64,000 nt of DNA from Gammaproteobacteria bacterium (GTDB lineage Bacteria; Pseudomonadota; Gammaproteobacteria; UBA6429; Thiohalophilaceae). Shown one piece after another: positions 7,661-15,428 of this stretch (its first letter is position 1; each line of letters starts with the position of its first letter). A model generated the notes under the pieces. That model was not told the DNA's origin, searched no databases, and saw only the letters and a list, made by a program, of their open reading frames with translations. A program made the position numbers and the translations under genes. Where the stretch lies: assembly GCA_016125505.1 (NCBI GenBank), contig WGLP01000009.1:62001-126000 (forward strand), read 5' to 3'.

Positions 7661-8974
7661 ATGCAGCCACAACATTTCATCGAAACCGCTTATGACCTGA
7701 TGACCGGCGACGAGGACGCGCGGGTCTGCAAGGACATCCCCGACGCCGCCTGCCAGCATCAGCCACGCAATGCCTTCGCCTACATGTCGGCGAACCTGCT
7801 CAACAAGATCGCCGATGAACTCACCAGCGCCAAGCTGATCCTGCCCTGGCTGCTCAGCGCGATCGGTGCGCCCGCGGCATTCAGCGGTTTCCTCGTGCCC
7901 ATTCGTGAATCCGGGGTGTTACTGCCACAACTCGTGGTGGCCGCGGCGATCCGGCGCATGCCCGTGCGCAAGTCGGTCTGGTTGCTGGGGGCGGCACTGT
8001 CGTCGATCAGCCTGGTGATCATGGCGTTGACCGTGAACAGCGTCACCGGCGCCACCGCGGGCTGGTTCATCATCCTGGCCCTGATCATCTTTAGTCTCGC
8101 GCGTGGGCTGTGTTCCGTCTCCGCCAAGGATGTCCTGGGCAAGACCGTGTCCAAGGGCAGCCGCGGCGCGATCATGGGTTACAGTGCCGGTTTCGCCGGC
8201 GTAGTAACTTTAGCGTTTGGGTTTTATGTCGAGTGGTTTACGCATGACGTGGCCACCACGCAGTTAATGACCGTGTTGCTGCTCATCAGCGCGGGCCTGT
8301 GGGTGCTGGCCTTGTTGAGTTTTGCGAGTATTCGCGAACTGCCGGGCGCCACCGAGGGCGGCGGCAATGCGCTGACGGTTGCGCTGCATAGTCTGAAACT
8401 ATTAAAGACCGATGCCGGTTTACGCAAATTCATTACCACGCGCATTCTGTTATTGAGCACGGCGCTGGCGCCGCCGTTTTACGTGATGCTCGCGCAGCAA
8501 CACATCGCCGGCGGTTTGTCGGGGCTGGGCATGTTGATCATTGCCAGCGGCATCGCCAGCACGATCAGCGCGCCGATCTGGGGGCGGCTGGGCGATCGTT
8601 CCAGTCGCCTGGTGATGGCGCTGGCCTCGTCCATCGCCGGTGTGTTGGGCATTGTTGTCTTCGTGTTGGTTGCGCTCGATGTATCGGTGGTATCGCAGTC
8701 CCTGTTTCACGGCGTGGTCTATCTCGTGCTGATCACCGTACACAGCGGCGTGCGCCTCGGACGCAAGGTCTATCTGGTGGATCTGGCGACGGCGGAGACG
8801 CGCGCGACCTATGTCGCGATCAGCAATACCGTGATCGGCGTGGCGATGTTGTTCGGAGGCCTGATCGGCATCATCGCCGACGTGTTATCCGTGCAGTACC
8901 TGCTCCTGTTACTGGGCGTGCTCGCCCTGGTTGCGGCCATCAGTGCCTGGCGTCTGCCGGAAGTCAGTGAATAA
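7661..8974 (+). CDS. MFS transporter
   Basis: About 437 residues with 11-12 predicted membrane helices starting near residue 45 (LPWLLSAIGAPAAFSGFLVP). Loop motifs RRMPVRKS and WGRLGDRSSR (the latter in the second half) are MFS-type cytoplasmic loops. An unusual hydrophilic N-terminus of about 40 residues (MQPQHFIETAYDLMTGDEDA) precedes the first helix. The frame is open from a TTG at 7649, but the ATG at 7661 is a more likely start; neither has a clear ribosome-binding site. The substrate is unknown. It is transcribed away from the preceding operon and faces the 8994-9584 gene convergently. Confidence 0.8.
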   Translation: MQPQHFIETAYDLMTGDEDARVCKDIPDAACQHQPRNAFAYMSANLLNKIADELTSAKLILPWLLSAIGAPAAFSGFLVPIRESGVLLPQLVVAAAIRRMPVRKSVWLLGAALSSISLVIMALTVNSVTGATAGWFIILALIIFSLARGLCSVSAKDVLGKTVSKGSRGAIMGYSAGFAGVVTLAFGFYVEWFTHDVATTQLMTVLLLISAGLWVLALLSFASIRELPGATEGGGNALTVALHSLKLLKTDAGLRKFITTRILLLSTALAPPFYVMLAQQHIAGGLSGLGMLIIASGIASTISAPIWGRLGDRSSRLVMALASSIAGVLGIVVFVLVALDVSVVSQSLFHGVVYLVLITVHSGVRLGRKVYLVDLATAETRATYVAISNTVIGVAMLFGGLIGIIADVLSVQYLLLLLGVLALVAAISAWRLPEVSE

Positions 8975-8993
8975 GCATTGCGTCACGGTGTCA

Positions 8994-9584
8994 CTACGAA
9001 CCGCCTGCTGCCTTGCTATCCTGCGCAGTACTACTCGTACCCACGATAGATAAATGACGCTGTTCCAGGATTTGTCCGATCCGCGCCAGATAGGATCGGG
9101 CATCGGCGCCGTTCTTTTCCAGAAAGGTATAACCCAGGTGTTCGAGCTCAGCGGCCGCGATGCGGTTGGCGGTCCACTTGCGCTGGAAGTCACCGCTGGT
9201 GGAAAGTGTCACGAGCAAGGCCGCGGCCACGGAAGCGGCGGCGGCGATATCTTTTTTCATCGCGTCGTTTTTGAACAAGGGCGATTCCAATTTTAACACC
9301 AGGGCCGCCAGCGCACTCAAAATTGCCGCGGTGAAGGTAAAGCCCCAATAGGCCCCGCTCCAGCGCGAGGCGTTTTTACGCGTCTCGTGATAGTTTTGCA
9401 GGATCGCCCTGGCGACCAGGGCCTGTTCGGTCTGTTTGCCTTCGATCATGGGTTGCATGGCGGTATCCAGCGCCGCGCCGCGCGGCCAGGATTGCGCAAC
9501 CAGCCAGGCGCCAGCCACGATGACGCCGATCAATACCAGCCAGGTCAAGGCGCGACCGAGTGAGAAAGGTTGCTTGGTGTTCAT
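8994..9584 (-). CDS. Hypothetical two-helix membrane protein (SLATT/DUF4231-like)
   Basis: 196 residues. Membrane segments are at about 11-28 (ALTWLVLIGVIVAGAWLVA) and 80-97 (FTFTAAILSALAALVLKL), with another hydrophobic patch at about 112-130 (IAAAASVAAALLVTL). The C-terminal helix pattern WTANRIAAAELEHLGYTFLE resembles the soluble helices of SLATT/DUF4231 proteins, which pair with nucleotide-signalling or effector genes; this is a tentative resemblance. AAGGAGGAG lies immediately before the ATG. It follows the ankyrin gene by 27 bases, so the two are likely cotranscribed. Confidence 0.6.
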   Translation of the reverse strand: MNTKQPFSLGRALTWLVLIGVIVAGAWLVAQSWPRGAALDTAMQPMIEGKQTEQALVARAILQNYHETRKNASRWSGAYWGFTFTAAILSALAALVLKLESPLFKNDAMKKDIAAAASVAAALLVTLSTSGDFQRKWTANRIAAAELEHLGYTFLEKNGADARSYLARIGQILEQRHLSIVGTSSTAQDSKAAGGS

Positions 9585-9611
9585 ACTCCTCCTTGATGTT
9601 CGATGACGTTG

Positions 9612-10190
9612 TTATTCTTTCCTGAACAGGCTGGACCAGGTCCATTTGTGTTTCTGCTGCCCGGTGTATGTATCAAACAGGTTTTTAACCGCGTCCGCAT
9701 AGTCTTCCGCCATAAAGGCGAGTTCATAGGCAACCACCTGTGAAGGCAAACCGTCCGAGGTACTGCTATGCACGACGAAATACGGGTCCGCACCGCCCTT
9801 CAACAAGGCCTTGATGATCTTTATATAGTTGCGCGCAACCGCTTCTTCATAGCGATGCTCGTGTAATTTCCAGAGTACCGTCGTGAGTGGACTGCTGGTA
9901 TGCAGATAGCCCCTGTCCTGCGTATCGCACGCCGCCCGATGTTTGAGAAGCAGTTTCACGATGTCCAGATGCCCGTTTTCCGCGGCGTTGTGCAGGGCGG
10001 TACGGCCATGCTCCCCCGTTTGATTGACATTCGCACCGTGCTTCAACAGATACGTCACAATATTCAGGTGGCCGTTGGCCGCCGCCAGTGGCAGGGCATC
10101 GAAGGAATTGACGTCCTCGCCGTTGGCAAGGAGGAGAGAAACCTGTTCGAGATCCCCGTTCTCGGCGGCTTCGGATAATTCGTTATACAT
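9612..10190 (-). CDS. Ankyrin-repeat protein
   Basis: 192 residues. Four to five ankyrin repeats lie at about 5-145, including LPLAAANGHLNIVTYLLKHG and TALHNAAENGHLDIVKLLLK. The last repeat is degenerate and carries a long loop, and the C-terminus is basic and aromatic (KHKWTWSSLFRKE). Ankyrin repeats bind partner proteins; there is no signal peptide, so it is cytoplasmic. GAGGGGG eight bases upstream is a good ribosome-binding site. The gene downstream encodes a two-helix membrane protein, which could be its partner. Confidence 0.85.
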   Translation of the reverse strand: MYNELSEAAENGDLEQVSLLLANGEDVNSFDALPLAAANGHLNIVTYLLKHGANVNQTGEHGRTALHNAAENGHLDIVKLLLKHRAACDTQDRGYLHTSSPLTTVLWKLHEHRYEEAVARNYIKIIKALLKGGADPYFVVHSSTSDGLPSQVVAYELAFMAEDYADAVKNLFDTYTGQQKHKWTWSSLFRKE

Positions 10191-10270
10191 GCTTGCGCCC
10201 CCTCATCGCTCCGCACAACCAGACTACGCTATATCGTTATATCCTTAAGTATAGCCATAATGCATCAGGT

Positions 10271-11449
10271 CTAATTATGTTTGTCGGTAAGCCAAGAGAG
10301 AAACCCAATCGCGCCGAAACTCCCGCCGGCGATGGCGACACCCGTCCAGCCGAAATGCGAAAATGCGGCGGCGGCCACGGCCGACCCGATTGCGCCGCCG
10401 ATAAAAAAGCAGGTCATGTACGCGGTGGTGATGCGGCTGCGCGCCTCGGGACGCAGGCTGTAGATGGTGCTTTGATTCAGTATCTGTGTACCCTGCACGC
10501 CAAGGTCGAGCAGGACAATTCCCAGAATGATGGCTGCGACGTGGTACGGCCACAGCCCCATCAGGGCAAAACTGATCACGACCAGCGTCAGCGCACCGCC
10601 GGTACCGAGGTGCGAGTGCCCGCGGTCATGCAGATGCCCGGCAAAAGAGGCCATCAATACCCCGGCCACGCCCAGCAAACCAAACAGGCCAATGATCGAG
10701 TCACTGTAGTCATACGGTTGCGGCGCCAGCAAAAACGGCAGGCTGGTCCATAACACACTGAAGCCGGCGAACACGGCCATGCCGTACACGATCCGGCGGC
10801 GCAATACGGGTTCATCCCGCATGAGATGCAGAATGGACAAGAGCAGCGCGCCATAGGCCTGTTTCGATTGCGCGGGTTCCGCCGGCAGCACGCGGGCAAG
10901 CACGATAGTCTGGATCAACATGAGTAGCGCCGCGATCCAGTACACACCACGCCAGCCGGTCACGTCGGAGATCAATCCGGAGGCGACGCGCGCGAGCAGG
11001 ATACCGAGCAATAGACCACTCATGACACGGCCGACGACACGCCCCCGATCCGCATCCCGCGCCAGGTGTGCCGCGAACGGCACCAGCACCTGCGCCACCA
11101 CCGCGGTGATACCAACGAATAGACAGGCAATGTCAAACAAGAACAACTTCGGCGACACGGCCGCCGCCACCAGCGCGACCACTGCGCCGAGCTGAATGCG
11201 TGTAATCAGACGACGGCGCTCCAGCAGATCACCCAGCGGCACCAGCAAGACCAGACCGATGGCATAACCCAGTTGCGTCATCGTGATGATGGATCCTGCC
11301 GCACCGTTGGACACGCCAAAACCTCTGGCCAGGGTGTGCAGCAGGGGTTGGGCATAATACAGATTCGCAACAGAGAGACCGGAGGCCACCGCCATGACAA
11401 AGACCAGCGGTGAATTGGGTTGTACTGTGATTCGGTTATCCTGTTGCAT
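10271..11449 (-). CDS. MFS transporter (sugar-efflux/AraJ-like)
   Basis: 392 residues with 12 predicted membrane helices. The N-terminal signature VANLYYAQPLLHTLA (about 26-40) and the loop GDLLERRRLI (about 72-82) place it in the group of MFS drug or metabolite exporters containing E. coli YgaY-type proteins. A second-half loop HLHDRGHSH is His-rich, but that is common in such loops. The substrate cannot be told. It is divergent from the GNAT gene, with about 110 bases between the two starts. Confidence 0.85.
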   Translation of the reverse strand: MQQDNRITVQPNSPLVFVMAVASGLSVANLYYAQPLLHTLARGFGVSNGAAGSIITMTQLGYAIGLVLLVPLGDLLERRRLITRIQLGAVVALVAAAVSPKLFLFDIACLFVGITAVVAQVLVPFAAHLARDADRGRVVGRVMSGLLLGILLARVASGLISDVTGWRGVYWIAALLMLIQTIVLARVLPAEPAQSKQAYGALLLSILHLMRDEPVLRRRIVYGMAVFAGFSVLWTSLPFLLAPQPYDYSDSIIGLFGLLGVAGVLMASFAGHLHDRGHSHLGTGGALTLVVISFALMGLWPYHVAAIILGIVLLDLGVQGTQILNQSTIYSLRPEARSRITTAYMTCFFIGGAIGSAVAAAAFSHFGWTGVAIAGGSFGAIGFLSWLTDKHN

Positions 11450-11528
11450 GCATTTACCTTATCGACCGGGAAGCGGGTTGGACAAGTCATCGGAAAAATA
11501 ATTTCCCCGGAAAATTTAGAAAATCGTT

Positions 11529-11556
11529 TTGCTGATATCGAATACCGGCGTAGTAT
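11529..11556 (+). promoter_or_regulatory. Possible promoter of the GNAT gene, giving a nearly leaderless transcript
   Basis: TTGCTG (11529-11534), a 16-base spacer and TAGTAT (11551-11556). The ATG follows only six bases after the -10 box, so transcription would begin at or next to the start codon. No ribosome-binding site is present in the six intervening bases. Confidence 0.35.
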
Positions 11557-11562
11557 GTCCTT

Positions 11563-12039
11563 ATGTACCAGAGCAGCACGACCATCGAATTCGCGTCTGT
11601 TGCCGATGCCGAAGAGATCGGTGAACTGTCACGCGATTACATCGAGTATGACCTGGGTTGGGATTACACCCCGGACAAAATCACCCGGCTGATCAAAACT
11701 AAAAACAAGAATGTCATCGTCGCCCGCGAAGACAGCCGGCTGGTCGGGTTCGGTATCATGACCTATTACGACACCCAGGCCAATCTGGATCTGCTGGCGG
11801 TCAAGCTCCGTCACCGTTACCAGGGCACCGGCCGCCGGCTCGTGCAATGGCTGGAAAAAGTGGCGCTGACCGCAGGCATCGTGACTATTTATATCCAGGT
11901 GCGCGAAACCAATACCGGCGCCATCAAATTCTACGAAAAACTCGATTACAAAATCATCGACAAACGGCCCGGGTATTACCGTGGCCAGGAAGCCGCGGTC
12001 ATCATGGCGAAAAATCTTCGCAAGCAGGTCAATCAGTAG
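11563..12039 (+). CDS. GNAT-family N-acetyltransferase
   Basis: 158 residues spanning one complete GNAT fold, which transfers an acyl group from acyl-CoA to an amine. The acyl-CoA pyrophosphate loop is RYQGTGRRLVQWLEK (Q/R-x-x-G-x-G, about 86-100), and motif B includes NTGAIKFYEKLDYKI (about 116-130). The acceptor is unknown; it could be a small molecule or a protein N-terminus. The gene stands alone between a divergent MFS gene and a lipoprotein gene. There is no ribosome-binding site upstream, see the promoter entry. Confidence 0.85.
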   Translation: MYQSSTTIEFASVADAEEIGELSRDYIEYDLGWDYTPDKITRLIKTKNKNVIVAREDSRLVGFGIMTYYDTQANLDLLAVKLRHRYQGTGRRLVQWLEKVALTAGIVTIYIQVRETNTGAIKFYEKLDYKIIDKRPGYYRGQEAAVIMAKNLRKQVNQ

Positions 12040-12126
12040 GGCGACACACTATAGACTTTTGGCTAATTTACCGGCCCCGGTTCGTGCGCAATAATTAAGA
12101 TGAAATAGAGATAAGAGGTGCGCGTG

Positions 12127-13593
12127 ATGATCAAGCTAAGTATCCGTTATATAGAAATCGCCGGGTTGACGCTGCTGTTGAGCGCTTGCGGAGGTGGCAG
12201 TAGTAGTGGTGGCAGTACGCCGCCACCACCTTTGGCTACCCTGTCGTGGGGCACGCCCGAGGCGATCGATTCGGGTAACAATCCGTCGCTGCATCCCCAG
12301 ATTGCAATGGATGCTGCCGGCAATGCCCAGGCGCTCTGGCTTGAAAACGACAGCACGGCAACCCAGCGTTATTATGCCTGGACCAACCAGTACACCGCGG
12401 GCAGCAGTTGGGGCTCACCGCTAGAAATCGAAACCCAAACTTCGCTGTCCAGCGGACTGACCTATACCGCGCCCTCCCCACCGAGTATTGCCATGAATAG
12501 CGCGGGCTATGCCAAGGCCACATGGGAACAGTGGGTCAATATTGCCGGCACCGGTTTGGCCACTTACCTGTATGGCATCTGGGCCAGCAACTACGATACA
12601 GCGATCTGGACGATCCCGGTCGCCGTGGAGGCCGGGCTGGGTATTAGCGGTGGCGGCGTGAATTCGCTCCAGCCACAGGCCGCGATCAACAGCAATAGCG
12701 ACACGGTAATGATCTGGAATCGCGTGGAAAATGTTGCCAGTAATCCACAAGGGATCTGGGCCTCGGTCTCATTCGATGGTGGCATGCCCAAGCCGGTAAG
12801 TTATGGACCAGCCTCGGACCCGCGCATTAATCTCGATGACGCCGGAAATTCGGTGGCAATCTGGCGCGCACTGCCACCCGGCGCCACCAACAGCAATAAG
12901 ACGGTGTGGTCGAGTCAATACGACGTGCGCACAAGCGCATGGAACACACCGGCGCCTATTCAATCCATGACTAGCTTCAATGTGCAGGACGCCGAGCTGG
13001 CGGGCAACGCCAACGGCGTCGTGTTCGCCGTGGTGGAACGGACAGAGAGCAATGGTCAGAACAATATCTATGCGGCGCATTTCATCACCTCGCCCAGTGC
13101 CACGTTTGGTGTCACGGGTAGCTGGGTCTACGATCAACCGCTACAGTTCACGCAGGACAGTATCACCGCGCCGCAAGTCGCCGTCGATGCCAATGGCAAC
13201 GCTATGGCGGTATGGGTACAAATCGGTTATTTAAGCGGTACGCGTAAGATCTGGGCCAGCTACTACAACATGAGTCAATCACAATGGGGAAGTCCCGTGC
13301 TCATCGACAACCAGACAGGCTTCAGTGCGGAATCACCACAGGTCGCCTTCGGTCCTGCCGGTAATGCGATCGTGGTGTGGGCGGAGTATGACGCTGTCAA
13401 TAGCAGCAATAAGCGCATCTGGTCCAACGAGTACACCCCTGCCAGTGGTTGGGGTGCGGCCTCCGCGGTGGAGAGCGGCACCGGCTACGCGTCGAGCGAA
13501 CCACAAGTGAAAATTGATGGTAACGGCAATGCCATCTGCGTGTGGACGCGTACTGAAAACAGTCAGGCGCGCATCTGGGCGAGCCGTTTATAA
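12127..13593 (+). CDS. Repeat-containing lipoprotein, probable beta-propeller
   Basis: 488 residues from the ATG at 12127, which is eight bases after GAGG; an upstream in-frame GTG at 12118 is less likely. The lipobox LLSAC, with the lipidated Cys at about residue 21, is followed by a Gly/Ser/Pro linker (GGGSSSGGSTPPPP). The mature part has about eight copies of a 45-60-residue unit. Each contains a (V/I)xxDxxGNAxAVW-type core (examples: IAMDAAGNAQALW, VAVDANGNAMAVW, VKIDGNGNAICVW) and an aromatic W-S-x-x-Y strand. This periodicity suggests a seven- or eight-bladed propeller exposed in the periplasm or at the surface. The function is unknown, perhaps adhesion or polysaccharide binding. It overlaps the convergent DHFR-like gene by six bases. 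Confidence 0.7.
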   Translation: MIKLSIRYIEIAGLTLLLSACGGGSSSGGSTPPPPLATLSWGTPEAIDSGNNPSLHPQIAMDAAGNAQALWLENDSTATQRYYAWTNQYTAGSSWGSPLEIETQTSLSSGLTYTAPSPPSIAMNSAGYAKATWEQWVNIAGTGLATYLYGIWASNYDTAIWTIPVAVEAGLGISGGGVNSLQPQAAINSNSDTVMIWNRVENVASNPQGIWASVSFDGGMPKPVSYGPASDPRINLDDAGNSVAIWRALPPGATNSNKTVWSSQYDVRTSAWNTPAPIQSMTSFNVQDAELAGNANGVVFAVVERTESNGQNNIYAAHFITSPSATFGVTGSWVYDQPLQFTQDSITAPQVAVDANGNAMAVWVQIGYLSGTRKIWASYYNMSQSQWGSPVLIDNQTGFSAESPQVAFGPAGNAIVVWAEYDAVNSSNKRIWSNEYTPASGWGAASAVESGTGYASSEPQVKIDGNGNAICVWTRTENSQARIWASRL

Positions 13594-14238
13594 CGAACGT
13601 TTGCGCAAGAAGACGTGGGTTGCGCGTTCACCGGCGATCTGTTTTGCGCATTCATAACCCAGGGCATGGGTATTGATATCCCGCAGGAGGTGCTCGCCGC
13701 TGCCAAGCAACACCGGGCTGATCGCCAGATGCAGTTCATCGATCAGGCCTGCACCCAGATACTGACGAATCGTTTCCACTCCGCCACCGATACGAACATC
13801 GCGCGCACCTGCCGCGGCTTTTGCCTGTTCCAGCGCCGCGTGAATACCGCCGGTAACGAAGTGAAATACCGTGCCGCCAGCCATCTCGATCGAGGCTCGC
13901 GGGTGATGCGTCAGTACAAACACGGGCGTGTGGTACGGCGGCTCATCGCCCCACCAGCCTTTCCAGTTTTCGTCCGGCCACGGACCGCGCACCGGACCAA
14001 ACATATTGCGTCCGAGGATCCAGGCGCCGATGTCCTTAAAGCCCTGTTCTGCCATGTCATTATCGACACCGGTTTCACCACCCTCCTGGCCCTGCATCCT
14101 GCACCAGAGGCGAGTAGGGAAAAACCACTGCATCAACTCCGGGCCGCGCACACCAAGCGGATTCTGTAGCCCCTGCTCCGGACCTGCGCCAAAACCGTCA
14201 ACGGATATTGCAAAACTCCGTACCCGCACCCTCGACAT
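13588..14238 (-). CDS. Dihydrofolate reductase / RibD-C-terminal-domain family protein
   Basis: 216 residues from ATG 14238, preceded by AAGGAGAAGG, a strong ribosome-binding site; a longer frame begins at 14289. The fold is the NADPH-binding RibD_C/DHFR type: ISVDGFGAGPEQGLQNPLG near the start, ILGRNMFGP (about 73-82), VFVLTHHPR (about 105-113) and VRIGGGVETIRQYLGAGLID (about 150-170). Family members include riboflavin reductases and many uncharacterised oxidoreductases, so the substrate is unknown. It is 29 bases downstream of the ferritin-like gene and probably shares its promoter. Confidence 0.8.
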   Translation of the reverse strand: MSRVRVRSFAISVDGFGAGPEQGLQNPLGVRGPELMQWFFPTRLWCRMQGQEGGETGVDNDMAEQGFKDIGAWILGRNMFGPVRGPWPDENWKGWWGDEPPYHTPVFVLTHHPRASIEMAGGTVFHFVTGGIHAALEQAKAAAGARDVRIGGGVETIRQYLGAGLIDELHLAISPVLLGSGEHLLRDINTHALGYECAKQIAGERATHVFLRKRSL

Positions 14239-14267
14239 AATCCTTCTCCTTGTTACCAGCGTTATCC

Positions 14268-14678
14268 TCAACTGCCTCGCGCGACACAACGTTCGAATGC
14301 ATGTAAATGATTTTCCCGGGAGGCGCGTTCTAAATTGCGATACACCTGAAGAATGTCTGACTTTTTCGTGCTTTTTAACAGGCGCTCATACATCCTGCTG
14401 TTTTCTATCTCTGCGGCCACACCCGCCGCACATGCCGCGTGCAGGCTGTCGTAATGTTCCACTTTTCCCGGCCAGGTATTCTTCGGTTTTTTGATGCCGT
14501 AGGCCTCGAACAGCGAATACAGCGCCTGGATGTGCCGGGCCTCGGCCTCCCTGATATTGATGAACGGCCGCACTTCGCCAAAATCATGAATCACCTGGTC
14601 ATAGCTGGCCCACGCGCGATATTCGTCTTCCAGCGCCTCATGCAGCGCATCCAGTTCGGTTTTACTCAATGTCGTCAT
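14268..14678 (-). CDS. Ferritin-like DUF2202-type protein
   Basis: 136 residues forming a predicted four-helix bundle. Likely metal ligands are in ALEDEYRAWASYD (about 14-26), EAEARHIQAL (E-x-x-R-H, about 42-52) and AAEIENSRMYERLL (about 90-103), the spacing of a di-iron ferritin-like site. Known relatives are DUF2202/rubrerythrin-like proteins whose reaction is unproven; peroxide or iron handling is a family-based guess. There is no signal peptide, unlike many DUF2202 proteins. It is the first of two genes with the DHFR-like protein. Confidence 0.75.
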   Translation of the reverse strand: MTTLSKTELDALHEALEDEYRAWASYDQVIHDFGEVRPFINIREAEARHIQALYSLFEAYGIKKPKNTWPGKVEHYDSLHAACAAGVAAEIENSRMYERLLKSTKKSDILQVYRNLERASRENHLHAFERCVARGS

Positions 14679-14805
14679 CGTCTTTCACCTGCTGCGTTAA
14701 GGTCGCAGGCGAAAAGTATATCCCGGGGATTGTTGCCTGTGCATTGAGGCAGATCACCTTGCCCCTGTCGTGACGACAGAGGCAAGACCAACATTCAGGC
14801 GCACA

Positions 14806-15255
14806 TCACATGTTATCGGGAATTTCCGCTTCGACCAGTTTCGCCAGCAGGATGAGTGATTCCTGCCAGCCGAGATAACAGGCCTCGGCCGGGATGACAT
14901 CGGGTATGCCTTCCTGAACGATATTGAGTTCGGTTCCACACGAGACCTGTTTCAGATCGATCGTCACCTGCAATATCCCGGGCAGATTGGGATCGTCGAA
15001 CTCGTCGGTATAACGAATACGCGCATGCGGTGTCAGTTCGACATATCTCCCGCCGAAGGCATGACTCTTACCCGTGGTGAAATTCGTAAACGACATCTTG
15101 TAGGTTCCACCGACCTTCGCCTCGAAGTGATGCATTTTGGCGGTAAAGCCGTTGGGCGGCAGCCATTTGACCATGGCATCCGCATCGATAAAGGCGCGGT
15201 AAACCCGTTCGGGTGTCGCGCGCAATACACGGTGCAGGCGGATTGTGCTGGGCAT
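14806..15255 (-). CDS. SRPBCC (AHSA1-like) domain protein
   Basis: 149 residues covering one START/Bet-v1-like fold with a hydrophobic cavity. Typical marks are the opening RVLRATPERVYRAFIDAD (about 8-25), KWLPPNGF and GGTYKMSFTN, then the C-terminal helix WQESLILLAKLVEAEIPD. AGGAG eight bases before ATG gives a clear start. Such proteins bind lipids or small molecules, or act as Hsp90-activator-like helpers; the ligand is unknown. It is a single gene with its own short intergenic regions. Confidence 0.85.
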   Translation of the reverse strand: MPSTIRLHRVLRATPERVYRAFIDADAMVKWLPPNGFTAKMHHFEAKVGGTYKMSFTNFTTGKSHAFGGRYVELTPHARIRYTDEFDDPNLPGILQVTIDLKQVSCGTELNIVQEGIPDVIPAEACYLGWQESLILLAKLVEAEIPDNM

Positions 15256-15428
15256 GATGAATACTCCTGTATTATTTGCGTCAATGTGTATCCGGATTTG
15301 CCGTTCAAATCATAGTCGAACGGGCAACCGCGATTTCGACAGCGCGCGCTGAAATTTTATGGCAATAGCTATCGATGCCAGGACACGGCATCAGGGGAAT
15401 ATGGGCGGCAAATCCAGTTAGCGCGTTA

